From NCBI GenBank assembly GCA_938075585.1, contig CALJHG010000030.1:1-32061 (forward strand): a stretch of DNA of 32,061 nt. The letters are read 5' to 3'. Source of the DNA: an uncultured Gammaproteobacteria bacterium. Its GTDB lineage: Bacteria > Pseudomonadota > Gammaproteobacteria > Ga0077536. The notes under the pieces were generated by a model, which saw only the letters and a program-made list of their open reading frames with translations, did no database searches and was not told the DNA's origin. The position numbers and the translations under genes were made by a program. Shown here in pieces: positions 17,496 to 25,289 of this stretch. The stretch's first letter is position 1. Each line of letters starts with the position of its first letter.

Positions 17496-17843
17496 ATGAA
17501 GGATCGCAGCTCGCATATGCCATTGATTTCGCCACCGACCGGAAAACATGTCTTGCCAACGCGAAAAGAAGACTTGTCTAGTTTGGAGCAGGCGGTCACT
17601 GGAGGGCTCGACCCTGATAAATTGAGTGACCTGGCAGAGGTTCTGTTTGCGTTTAATAATTATAGAGTCGGGCCCATGAAAGGGTTTTACGTCGTGGTTG
17701 AAATTGAACCAGCAAAGAAATGGTGCGTTGGTCAACTATGCGCGGATCGGTCTAAACCCCTCAAGCTCTTTGACAAAAAGCTTTACAAAACCTCTAAAGG
17801 TGCGCAAAGAGCGGCTGAAAGACTGCGAGTCAGTAATGCGTAG
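17496..17843 (+). CDS. Small protein of unknown function in the dmf operon
   Basis: 115-residue ORF starting at ATG 17496, 4 nt after the large-subunit stop; GTG 17478 overlapping that gene is an alternative start. Not recognised. It shows a helical segment (DLSSLEQAVTGGLDPDKLSDLAEVLFAF), then a strand-rich part (MKGFYVVVEIEPAKKWCVGQL) and a basic C-terminus (KLYKTSKGAQRAAERLRV). There is no signal peptide or membrane helix. Close spacing says it is co-transcribed with the dimethylformamidase genes; a role as accessory or chaperone is speculation. Confidence 0.55.
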   Translation: MKDRSSHMPLISPPTGKHVLPTRKEDLSSLEQAVTGGLDPDKLSDLAEVLFAFNNYRVGPMKGFYVVVEIEPAKKWCVGQLCADRSKPLKLFDKKLYKTSKGAQRAAERLRVSNA

Positions 17844-17991
17844 ACCGAACCGAATGCTTGCTGATGAGTCTCATTTTATTGATTTTAGTGAATCTCGAGT
17901 TTTCGTTACGCGCGAAAATCTAGTTATTGCTGTGGATTCAATATTTGCCGTATGCAGGTTTCCCAGCGACGGAGCAGATCAGTTAGTTTAA
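17836..17991 (+). CDS. Very small ORF at the end of the dmf operon
   Basis: 51-residue ORF from ATG 17836, whose start overlaps the stop of the preceding small gene by 8 bases. Content includes ESRVFVTRENLVIAVDSIFAVCR. It is not recognised, and short enough to be chance. Coupling overlap is its main support. The following 57 bp (17992-18048) separate it from the convergent MoaD-like gene and hold only a weak GC-stem followed by GTTTTT. Confidence 0.35.
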   Translation: MRRPNRMLADESHFIDFSESRVFVTRENLVIAVDSIFAVCRFPSDGADQLV

Positions 17992-18048
17992 AAGAGCTGA
18001 GGTTTATGTCTCACTTCTACGGCTTGTTGCCAAGGTGCCGGATTGTTT

Positions 18049-18297
18049 TTAACCGCCTTCGATAGCGGGTATGAAATTCACTTGGCTACTTGGTGTCACT
18101 TCTTCAAGTAGCCAATCTTGAAATATTTCGCCATCGATTGCTACTGCAAGTCCTTGGTTAAGTCTGGCATCGATCCCTGGATATAACTTACTTAGTTCTT
18201 TAACAAGGTCTCTAATATTGTCGCCATCAACTCTATGGTCGGTCCGTCCCTCGCAGAACGACCTGGCAACTTCTATCGGTACGACGACATCAGCCAT
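18049..18297 (-). CDS. MoaD/ThiS-like sulfur carrier protein
   Basis: 82-residue ubiquitin-fold protein ending in the carrier tail Gly-Gly (SQVNFIPAIEGG). In MoaD this tail is activated to a thiocarboxylate that donates sulfur to molybdopterin. LVKELSKLYPGIDARL and VAIDGEIFQDWLLEEV fit the beta-grasp pattern. It is the last gene of the Mo-hydroxylase operon, 13 nt after the large subunit, which suggests a role in cofactor supply or sulfuration for that enzyme. Canonical moaD is usually in a moa cluster, so this is probably a dedicated paralogue; general MoaD use cannot be excluded. Confidence 0.82.
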   Translation of the reverse strand: MADVVVPIEVARSFCEGRTDHRVDGDNIRDLVKELSKLYPGIDARLNQGLAVAIDGEIFQDWLLEEVTPSSQVNFIPAIEGG

Positions 18298-18310
18298 AGA
18301 TGAGCTGCAG

Positions 18311-20596
18311 CTATTCAGCGTCGATAGCAGCGAGTATTTTAGGAGGTGACATTGGAAGATCCGTCATCCTAATTCCGATAGCATGCGACACTGCATTCGC
18401 GACAGCTGCTAATGGAGGTACGATTGGTACCTCTCCTACACCTCTGACTCCGTAGGGATGCCCTGGGTTGGGAACTTCTACGATAATCGCATCTATCATC
18501 GGCATATCAGATGCAACAGGCACTCGATAGTCGAGGAATCCGGTATTTTGAAGCTGGCCTTCTTTGCCGTAAACATATTCTTCGTTGAGTGCCCAACCAA
18601 TACCCTGTACAGCACCACCTTGCATCTGACCTTCAACATAGCTCGGATGAATTGCAGTTCCTACATCTTGCACCGCGGTATACTTGAGAACAGTTACGTG
18701 TCCAGTTTCAGGATCCACCTCGACATCGCAGATGTGGGTGGCGAATGCCGCGCCGGCCCCCTTCGCATTGATATTAGCTTTGCCACTGATAGCCCCACCA
18801 GTTTTCCCAGCCATCGCGGCTATATCAGCGATAGTCATAGGCTTGTGGACGTCAGTTTCGATACAACAAGCGCTACCATCTTTCCATTCCACTTGATCAA
18901 AATCGACGTCCCATATTTTAGCAGCGCGGCGCTTCATGTCATTTACTGCATCCTCCGCAGCCTCTACCACAGCTTTACCAGTGGCGAACGTAACTCGACT
19001 TCCCCCAGTAAGATCGGAGTAGGGGACTGATTCCGTGTCAGCAACCAGTGGTTTGATATTCTGCAATTCTATTCCTAGCACTTCAGCAGCCATTAACGCC
19101 ATAGAAGCTCTCGAACCACCAATATCGGGGCTACCGGTCGCCACAATCACTGTACCATCAGGATTGACCATCACCGATGCCGATGATTGACCGCCTATGT
19201 TGAACCAAAACCCTGAAGCGACACCTCTGCCTTGATTGGGGCCAAGAGGCGAGTTGTAATGATCCGTAGTTTGGGCTTCAGTGAGTGTTTCTAGACAACC
19301 TATACGAGGAAACTTCACGCCGTAGGGGGCTTGCGTTCCTTCCACCGCTGCATTTTTAATACGAAGCTTTAGAGGATCTATTTTTAGTTGCTCTGCCAAC
19401 TCGTCCATGGCCGATTCAACAGCAAAGGCCGCGACTGGAGCTCCCGGTGCCCTATACGCTGCCGCTTTTGGTCTATTGACTACTACGTCCCAACCAACAC
19501 AAGAAACGTCTTTTAGGTTGTAGGGCGCAAAGCCGGTCATACAACCGAGTCCCACCGGCGAGCCAGGAAAAGCACCGGCTTCATATTCCATTTCGAGTTC
19601 GCCAGCAACGATGGTGCCGTCATTTTTAGCCCCAATTTTTGCTCTAGCGTGACCTCCGGAAGTAGGGCCGGTAGCTCTCATTACTTCATCTCGAGTCATA
19701 ACCATTTTTACTGGTCTGCCAGCCTTTTTAGCCAGCAAAACGGCTAGGGGCTCTAAGTAGACGATAGTTTTACCGCCAAAACCACCACCGATCTCACTTG
19801 GAATTACTTTGATTTTCGAAGTATTCATCGCTAGTAGCTTAGCCACTAGAGCCCTGACCATGAACTGACCTTGGCTAGAACTCCATATGGTGGCCATATC
19901 ATCTGCATTAATATCAGCCACGCAAGCATGCGGCTCTATGTATCCTTGGTGCACTGTTTGCGTGGTATAGTCTCTCTCAACAATGATGTCGGCTTCTTTA
20001 AATGCCTTGTTAACATCACCGAGTTTGAACTCCGCACGACTAGCCACATTTGAAGACCGACTAGGCGTAGGCTCTACGCCAGAAGTTTTCATTCCTTTGT
20101 GTAAGATTGGCGCGTTTTTTTTCATCGCCTCCGAAACCGTCATTACTGGTTTTAAGACTTCGTACTCAACTTCAATTAACGCCAAAGCTTTTTCTGCAAT
20201 TTGGGGCGATGTTGCGGCTACTGCGGCTACCGCATGACCATCGTAGAGTACCTTGTCGCGGGCGATGACATTGCGCGACATGTCGAAGAAGCTTACAGTC
20301 ACTTCGCCAACTGCTTTGTCCGAAGGATCGAGCGTCGGAAAATCTTTTCCAGTCACCACTGCTTTAACGCCCTTCAGCTTGAGGGCTTTCGTAGAATTAA
20401 TACTCTTTATTTTAGCGTGAGCGTGTGGACTCCTCACTACGCGCCCGTGAAGCATTCCGTTCATCGTGAAATCAGCGCCGAAGTTAGCCCGCCCAGTAAC
20501 CTTATCTACTCCATCCGGTCGTATAGGTCTTGTGCCTATATGACGAAATTTCTTCTCACCGTCAATTAATTCAAGGTAGTCCTTTTCGTTTCCCAT
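18311..20596 (-). CDS. Molybdenum hydroxylase large subunit (xanthine dehydrogenase/CoxL family)
   Basis: Molybdopterin-binding subunit of a three-part hydroxylase. The N-terminal RHIGTRPIRPDGVDKVTGRANFGAD is the typical opening; GGGFGGKT, AAYRAPGAPVAAFAVESAMDELAE and VGEVPIVPPLAAVANA are family motifs. The active-site loop reads AAYRAPGAP, not the AYRCSFR of form I CO dehydrogenase, so it is not a genuine CoxL. Xanthine, aldehyde, purine or aromatic heterocycle substrates remain possible. The track start (20689) overlaps the small subunit; ATG 20596 with GAGGAG before it and 2 nt after the small-subunit stop is preferred (761 aa). It lies between the small subunit and the MoaD-like gene in the operon. 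The C-terminal Glu base region is in VRGVGEVP. Confidence 0.9.
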   Translation of the reverse strand: MGNEKDYLELIDGEKKFRHIGTRPIRPDGVDKVTGRANFGADFTMNGMLHGRVVRSPHAHAKIKSINSTKALKLKGVKAVVTGKDFPTLDPSDKAVGEVTVSFFDMSRNVIARDKVLYDGHAVAAVAATSPQIAEKALALIEVEYEVLKPVMTVSEAMKKNAPILHKGMKTSGVEPTPSRSSNVASRAEFKLGDVNKAFKEADIIVERDYTTQTVHQGYIEPHACVADINADDMATIWSSSQGQFMVRALVAKLLAMNTSKIKVIPSEIGGGFGGKTIVYLEPLAVLLAKKAGRPVKMVMTRDEVMRATGPTSGGHARAKIGAKNDGTIVAGELEMEYEAGAFPGSPVGLGCMTGFAPYNLKDVSCVGWDVVVNRPKAAAYRAPGAPVAAFAVESAMDELAEQLKIDPLKLRIKNAAVEGTQAPYGVKFPRIGCLETLTEAQTTDHYNSPLGPNQGRGVASGFWFNIGGQSSASVMVNPDGTVIVATGSPDIGGSRASMALMAAEVLGIELQNIKPLVADTESVPYSDLTGGSRVTFATGKAVVEAAEDAVNDMKRRAAKIWDVDFDQVEWKDGSACCIETDVHKPMTIADIAAMAGKTGGAISGKANINAKGAGAAFATHICDVEVDPETGHVTVLKYTAVQDVGTAIHPSYVEGQMQGGAVQGIGWALNEEYVYGKEGQLQNTGFLDYRVPVASDMPMIDAIIVEVPNPGHPYGVRGVGEVPIVPPLAAVANAVSHAIGIRMTDLPMSPPKILAAIDAE

Positions 20597-20598
20597 GA

Positions 20599-21075
20599 TT
20601 ATTCTCCTCTCATTTCTGCAGCAGCATTCATTACGGCTGTTACGATTTTGTCGTAACCGGTACATCGACAAAGATTGCCGGCAAGCCAATAGCGTGTTTC
20701 GGTTTCTGTCGGATTAGGGTTCTCGGCTAATAACGCCTTAGCGGCAACTATAAATCCTGGTGTACAAATACCGCATTGCAACGCAGCTTCCTGGAGAAAG
20801 TGCTTTTGAATAGGGTGCAAATCGTCCCCATCCGCTATACCTTCAATCGTTTCAATATCTTTCCCTTCAGTTTCTACGCCCAATACGAGACAGGCACAAA
20901 CGAGTCGACCATCTAGGGTAATACTGCATGCACCACAGTCTCCCGAAGAGCAGCCTTCCTTACTGCCGGTCAATCCTAATTCATCTCTAAGGCAATCTAA
21001 GACGGTTTGCTCTGTTCCGCACAAGAATTCTGCAGGATCTCCGTTAATCGTAGTTTTTACGTGATATTTGGCCAT
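20599..21075 (-). CDS. Molybdenum hydroxylase [2Fe-2S] small subunit
   Basis: Electron-transfer subunit of 158 aa carrying two [2Fe-2S] clusters. The plant-type N-terminal cluster is GCSSGDCGACSITLDG plus the later Cys in LVCACLV; the C-terminal cluster is CGICTPGF and NLCRCTGYD. This is the standard CoxS/XdhC-like architecture. Its start abuts the medium-subunit stop, and its stop is 2 nt from the large-subunit ATG, so the complex is made from one transcript. All eight expected cysteines are visible. Confidence 0.95.
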   Translation of the reverse strand: MAKYHVKTTINGDPAEFLCGTEQTVLDCLRDELGLTGSKEGCSSGDCGACSITLDGRLVCACLVLGVETEGKDIETIEGIADGDDLHPIQKHFLQEAALQCGICTPGFIVAAKALLAENPNPTETETRYWLAGNLCRCTGYDKIVTAVMNAAAEMRGE

Positions 21076-21945
21076 TTAATTTCCCCTCGCGCGTTCAAGA
21101 GCAATCGTTGCTGCTCTGCGCGCTAGCACGCCAGCAACTTTTGTTCGGTACTCTACTGTACCTCGTTTATCGTCTATTGGGTCACATGCAGCACTGGCGG
21201 CAAGTGAAAGTTCTGTCAATGCCTCATCATCAACCTTGGTCCCAATAATAGCACTTGCAGCTTTTGCGACTAAGAGTGGTTTGGGAGCCACTGCACCAAG
21301 TGAAACTCGTGCTTCCGAGCAAACTCCTACTTTATCCAACGTCAAGCTAACACTGGCGCCAACCACGGCGATATCCATTTCAGTTCGAGGTATGAATCTA
21401 AGATAAGCATCCCCCGAGCGTTTAGGCCGAGGAGGTAAGAAAAAGCTTACAACAAACTCACCAGTTTTTAGAGATGTTTTCCCCGGCCCAAGGACAATGT
21501 CTTCGACTTTTGAGGTACGCAATCCCTTAGGACCGGCAATCTTGCAAGTGGCTCCAGCTGCTATTAAGCCGGGCACGCTATCTGCAGCAGGCGATCCATT
21601 ACATAAATTACCCCCTAGCGAAGCTCTACCCTGAATTTGGGTTGAACCGATCAATTCTAGTCCTTCTACCACGCCGGGCCATGCTTTGTTTATTGCTTTG
21701 TGTGCTCCAAGTTCAGCTCCAGAAACTGCCGCCCCAATAGTAAAGCCGTTTTTCTCTTTTTTAATGGAGCGTAATTCAGGGATATTCTTTATATCAACAA
21801 TCATAGAGCCAGACATTCTTCCGGCGCGAAGTTGCACAAGGAGGTCGGTTCCGCCGGCTAACACTCTTGCTTTTCCTTTAGACGCTGAAAGAATTTTCAC
21901 CGCTTCCTTTACTGACTTGGGACTGCTGAATTGTAAGTCTGACAT
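21076..21945 (-). CDS. Molybdenum hydroxylase FAD-binding medium subunit
   Basis: FAD subunit of 289 aa. ARVLAGGTDLLVQLRAG and FTIGAAVSGAELGAH lie in the first FAD-binding half, and LGGNLCNGSPAADSVPGL is the conserved pyrophosphate loop. The C-terminal CO_deh_flav_C domain is seen around VSLGAVAPKPLL. In the complex it takes electrons from the iron-sulfur subunit and reduces NAD+ or a quinone. Gene order medium-small-large on the minus strand is the standard one. Confidence 0.94.
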   Translation of the reverse strand: MSDLQFSSPKSVKEAVKILSASKGKARVLAGGTDLLVQLRAGRMSGSMIVDIKNIPELRSIKKEKNGFTIGAAVSGAELGAHKAINKAWPGVVEGLELIGSTQIQGRASLGGNLCNGSPAADSVPGLIAAGATCKIAGPKGLRTSKVEDIVLGPGKTSLKTGEFVVSFFLPPRPKRSGDAYLRFIPRTEMDIAVVGASVSLTLDKVGVCSEARVSLGAVAPKPLLVAKAASAIIGTKVDDEALTELSLAASAACDPIDDKRGTVEYRTKVAGVLARRAATIALERARGN

Positions 21946-22017
21946 GGTGCCCCCCGGGGTTACTTATTTTTGTATACGTGTCTCTATCCTATTTTAGACC
22001 ATCTTTGTCCTAGTTGT

Positions 22018-24363
22018 TTAGTTTTTCGGAAGATTCAAGACGCCTTTAGCGATAATATTCCTCTGGATCTCATTAGACCCTCCATAAATTGTAGCTGGTC
22101 TAGCATTATAAAATTGCGACATGACATCTACTTCACTATCTCCAAACGCGATTTTTCCAATGTTTGCGCCCTCGGCGCCGGCAGTTTCTACCATTAGTTC
22201 AGAGAGTCTCGCAAAAGTTTCGGTACCCCAGATTTTAAGTAGCGACACGTCCGGCCCCAAGGTCTCGCCACGTCGGACAATATCAGCGAACTGCTGATAA
22301 GTGGACTCTAAATCAAGAACGTTTAACTTTAATCGCGTCAGTTTTTCGCGGAACGTATTTTTATCGAATATGCCAGAGGCTTTGGCAAGCACTTCAAGGC
22401 GTTTGACCGCGTATTGGGATTGTTTTGGACTGCCAATAAATATTCGTTCAAACGACAACAGTGCTTTAGCTATTGTCCATCCTTCATTAATTGCTCCCAC
22501 TAGACAATCCGCGGGTACTTTTACGTTATCAAGAAATACCTCACAAAATTCTTCGTCACCGGCCAGATTTTTAATAGGGCGTATAGTGATGCCAGGCTGA
22601 TCTAAATCAATTAAGAAGAAGCTTATTCCTTCTTGAGGTTTCCCTTCTTTGGACGTGCGAGCGAGGCAAAACATGTGGGTCGCATCTTGGGCTAACGTAG
22701 TCCAGGTTTTTTGACCGTTAATGATGAATTCATCGCCGTTGGCGATAGCTTCAGTTTTTAGACTCGCTAGATCGGAGCCAGCATTGGGCTCAGAATATCC
22801 TTGGCACCACACTTCTTCTCCGGCTAAGATCTTTGGTAAATATCGTTCTCGCTGGTCAGCTGTTCCGTGTTTAATCAGTAATGGTCCGACCATTTGTATA
22901 CCCATATCGGGAGCTCGACCTATTCCACACCGTTCTTGCTCTTCAATAAATATCAGCATCTTTGCTGGAGAAAGTCCCATTCCTCCATGTTCGGTAGGCC
23001 ACGCGGGCGCGACCCAGCCTTTTTCGGAAAGTCTGAGGTACCAAAATTTAATTTGATTCCATCGCGGCCTTTTCGATGGGTAGCGCATTTCAGTTGGATA
23101 CTCTGACTCGAAAAAATGCCGAACAACGCTGCGAAATTTATCGTCATCCATCCCATCCCAGTTTTGATCATTTGTATCAGTCAGTTCTACTTTTAAAACA
23201 GATTCGTTACTTTCACTTGCTTCGTTTGGAAACATAGCAGACGAGTCACAAAATTTTTCGACCAAGAAGCTACTATTTCCATGCTTGGCAGACAGTACGA
23301 GAGCTCTGTTAACGTATAAGCCGACATCACATTCTTCTGTGAATCCCATGCCCCCGTGCATTTGTACCGCCTCTCTCGTTATCAACAGAGCTGCTTCATT
23401 AGAACGATATTTGGCGCGGCTACTCGCGTGCAGTCTGTCTTGAACATTAGGAAATTTATCAAATTCCGAAAGGACCTCGTCCACTACCGCCGACGCTAAT
23501 GATTTCTGTATGAAAAGATCTACCGCACGATGTTGCAAGGCTTGAAAACTTCCGATTGTACTGCCAAATTGCTTTCGCACCTTTAAATATTCAATAGTGA
23601 TGTCAAAGGCGTTCTCTGCTAATCCGACTAGATAGGCACTAGTCATTACCCTTGCCTGATCTCTGACATAGTCCATCGCCTCTAATACCGAACCACCGGC
23701 AGCTAGTAGGCTGGTTTCATCCAGGTGGACATCATCCAGTATGATCTTCCCGCTATAGGTGCCATCAGCACACTCAGTTAAATTCAAGGAAAGTCCGCCA
23801 CAATCTCGCTCAATATAAAATAACGCTGTGGACTTTTTCAGATCCGCACAGACTATGTAGCCATCCATGAGATCTGCGCCACTGATCCCAAATACTTGAC
23901 CATTTAATTTGTACCCCCCCGGTACCGCACTCGCGTCAACTACTTCTTCTTGAGTACCAATATATTCTCCAGGCTCGACTAGCCCACATGAGAGGAGCAG
24001 TTCTCCAGTGATCACCTTAAGCAAAAGATTTTGATTCTCAGGAAAATAAGACAGTAAGGTGGCCGCGCTGCTGACCTCTATTAGTGGCTCAGGAGCCACG
24101 ACTTTACCTAGTTCTCGAGCGACTACCCCCAGGCAGGTAGCACTAAGCCCTAATCCACCGAGATTTTCTGGGACAGTGATTCCGACCCAACCTAGCTCAC
24201 ACATCTCACGCCAAATAGTTTTGTCAAAAGAATGTTTTTTTTCGTGAAGATCGCGTAATCGAGAGACTTCTAAATTTCCCGTACTGAAAGAGACTGCACT
24301 GTCTCGGAGCATATCAATTATTTCATGTTCACTTCCGTCGCTTTCTGTTGCAACCTGACCCAT
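22018..24363 (-). CDS. Fused double acyl-CoA dehydrogenase
   Basis: Two acyl-CoA dehydrogenase units in one 781-residue chain. The N-terminal unit (about 1-375) has WREMCELGWVGITVPE, RKQFGSTIGSFQALQHR and AVQMHGGMGFTEECDVG. The second (about 405-781) has EKGWVAPAWPTEHGGMG, QGYSEPNAGSDLASLKT, INGQKTWTT and ARPATIYGGSNEIQRNI. Such pairs occur as separate alpha2beta2 subunits in actinobacterial steroid side-chain and other CoA pathways; here they are fused. The second unit keeps the acyl-binding and FAD motifs and may be the catalytic half. It is the first gene of the Mo-hydroxylase operon, 72 nt upstream of the medium subunit, and divergent from the enoyl-CoA hydratase. The substrate is unknown; a bulky acyl-CoA is plausible. 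Confidence 0.88.
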   Translation of the reverse strand: MGQVATESDGSEHEIIDMLRDSAVSFSTGNLEVSRLRDLHEKKHSFDKTIWREMCELGWVGITVPENLGGLGLSATCLGVVARELGKVVAPEPLIEVSSAATLLSYFPENQNLLLKVITGELLLSCGLVEPGEYIGTQEEVVDASAVPGGYKLNGQVFGISGADLMDGYIVCADLKKSTALFYIERDCGGLSLNLTECADGTYSGKIILDDVHLDETSLLAAGGSVLEAMDYVRDQARVMTSAYLVGLAENAFDITIEYLKVRKQFGSTIGSFQALQHRAVDLFIQKSLASAVVDEVLSEFDKFPNVQDRLHASSRAKYRSNEAALLITREAVQMHGGMGFTEECDVGLYVNRALVLSAKHGNSSFLVEKFCDSSAMFPNEASESNESVLKVELTDTNDQNWDGMDDDKFRSVVRHFFESEYPTEMRYPSKRPRWNQIKFWYLRLSEKGWVAPAWPTEHGGMGLSPAKMLIFIEEQERCGIGRAPDMGIQMVGPLLIKHGTADQRERYLPKILAGEEVWCQGYSEPNAGSDLASLKTEAIANGDEFIINGQKTWTTLAQDATHMFCLARTSKEGKPQEGISFFLIDLDQPGITIRPIKNLAGDEEFCEVFLDNVKVPADCLVGAINEGWTIAKALLSFERIFIGSPKQSQYAVKRLEVLAKASGIFDKNTFREKLTRLKLNVLDLESTYQQFADIVRRGETLGPDVSLLKIWGTETFARLSELMVETAGAEGANIGKIAFGDSEVDVMSQFYNARPATIYGGSNEIQRNIIAKGVLNLPKN

Positions 24364-24379
24364 TTAATATTCCTTTTAT

Positions 24380-24410
24380 GATCGGTACTTATTATTCCAT
24401 AATAGATCGG
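24380..24410. promoter_or_regulatory. Possible operator between divergent CoA genes
   Basis: In the 97-bp divergent region, TATTATTCCATAATA is a 6-bp inverted repeat (24390-24404) flanked by two direct GATCGG copies (24380-24385 and 24405-24410). A common regulator for the fused acyl-CoA dehydrogenase and the enoyl-CoA hydratase is a reasonable guess. Not identified with a known family. Confidence 0.3.
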
Positions 24411-24460
24411 AATTAGATTTGAGAAAACGTTAAGTTTCAAAAAATAAGGGGAAATATCTA

Positions 24461-25237
24461 ATGAATGCACAAGTAGTAAAAACTGAACTAGTGGAAGACG
24501 GGGTAGCGTTAGTCACGCTCGCAAATCCCCCGGTGAATGCCCATAGTCAGCAGCTCTTGTCGGAGGTGGCGTCCACTTTTGATCAGCTTAGTGATAGAGC
24601 TGACGTTCGAGTAGCTATTTTGACTGGAGAGGGTAAATGTTTTTGCGCCGGTGCAGACATCAAAGAAAGAATGGCTACTGTACCAGAGCCTGGAGACCAT
24701 TGGCAGAATAGCCGACGCGCAAGAGAGGCTTATCATAGTATTATGGAGTGTCAGGTACCTGTCATCGGGGCACTGAATGGCGTTGCGTTGGGGGGAGGGC
24801 TAGCGTTAGCTGCGTCCTGCGACATACTCTTAACCAGCGAGCTTGGCTGTCTAGGTTTGCCAGAGATAAATGTAGGCCTATTAGGTGGTGGGAGGCATGC
24901 GCAAAGGCTTTTTTCTCACTCTAAATTGCGTCGTATGATGTTGACTGGCTTACGAGTATTCGGTCCGGAACTCTATCGGTTGGGGGTAGTGGAAGAATGC
25001 GTCCCAGCTGATGAACTTGGTGAAACTGCGCTTGATTTAGCTCGTGAAATAGCTGAGAAAAGTCCGGTCGCTATTAAGTTGGCAAAGCAAGGTCTCAATC
25101 AAATAGAAGAAATGAGTCTTAGGGACGGCTATAGGCATGAACAAAATCTGACGGCTGAGGTGCGTAAATCGGCGGACTCTAAGGAAGCGATGCAAGCATT
25201 CGTAGAAAAGAGAAAGCCTGTATTTACTGGCAATTAA
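24461..25237 (+). CDS. Enoyl-CoA hydratase/isomerase family protein
   Basis: Crotonase-fold protein of 258 aa. FCAGADIKERM and ALNGVALGGGLALAASCDI form the oxyanion hole and CoA site. Of the two hydratase glutamates, the second is present (Glu135 in LGLPEINVG), but the first is replaced by Ala115 in GGGLALAASC where classical hydratases have GGGCELA. The later LLGGGRHAQRL differs from GGTQRL. It is therefore likely to be an isomerase, lyase or specialised hydratase rather than a standard 2-enoyl-CoA hydratase. GGGGAAAT precedes ATG 24461. It is the first gene upstream of the selenoprotein on the same strand with a 52-bp gap, divergent from the fused acyl-CoA dehydrogenase, with which it may share a pathway. 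Confidence 0.9.
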   Translation: MNAQVVKTELVEDGVALVTLANPPVNAHSQQLLSEVASTFDQLSDRADVRVAILTGEGKCFCAGADIKERMATVPEPGDHWQNSRRAREAYHSIMECQVPVIGALNGVALGGGLALAASCDILLTSELGCLGLPEINVGLLGGGRHAQRLFSHSKLRRMMLTGLRVFGPELYRLGVVEECVPADELGETALDLAREIAEKSPVAIKLAKQGLNQIEEMSLRDGYRHEQNLTAEVRKSADSKEAMQAFVEKRKPVFTGN

Positions 25238-25289
25238 TCGAATATTAGCGATAATGACAATCAGAAGTTTAAGAAAGAGATAATCCTAA

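Noticed and set aside
18458-19030. 190-aa plus-strand ORF
   Set aside because: Shadow of the Mo-hydroxylase large subunit on the opposite strand; low-complexity, unfamiliar protein.
18311-20596. True CO dehydrogenase (CoxL)
   Set aside because: Active-site loop is AAYRAPGAP, not the form I AYRCSFR signature.
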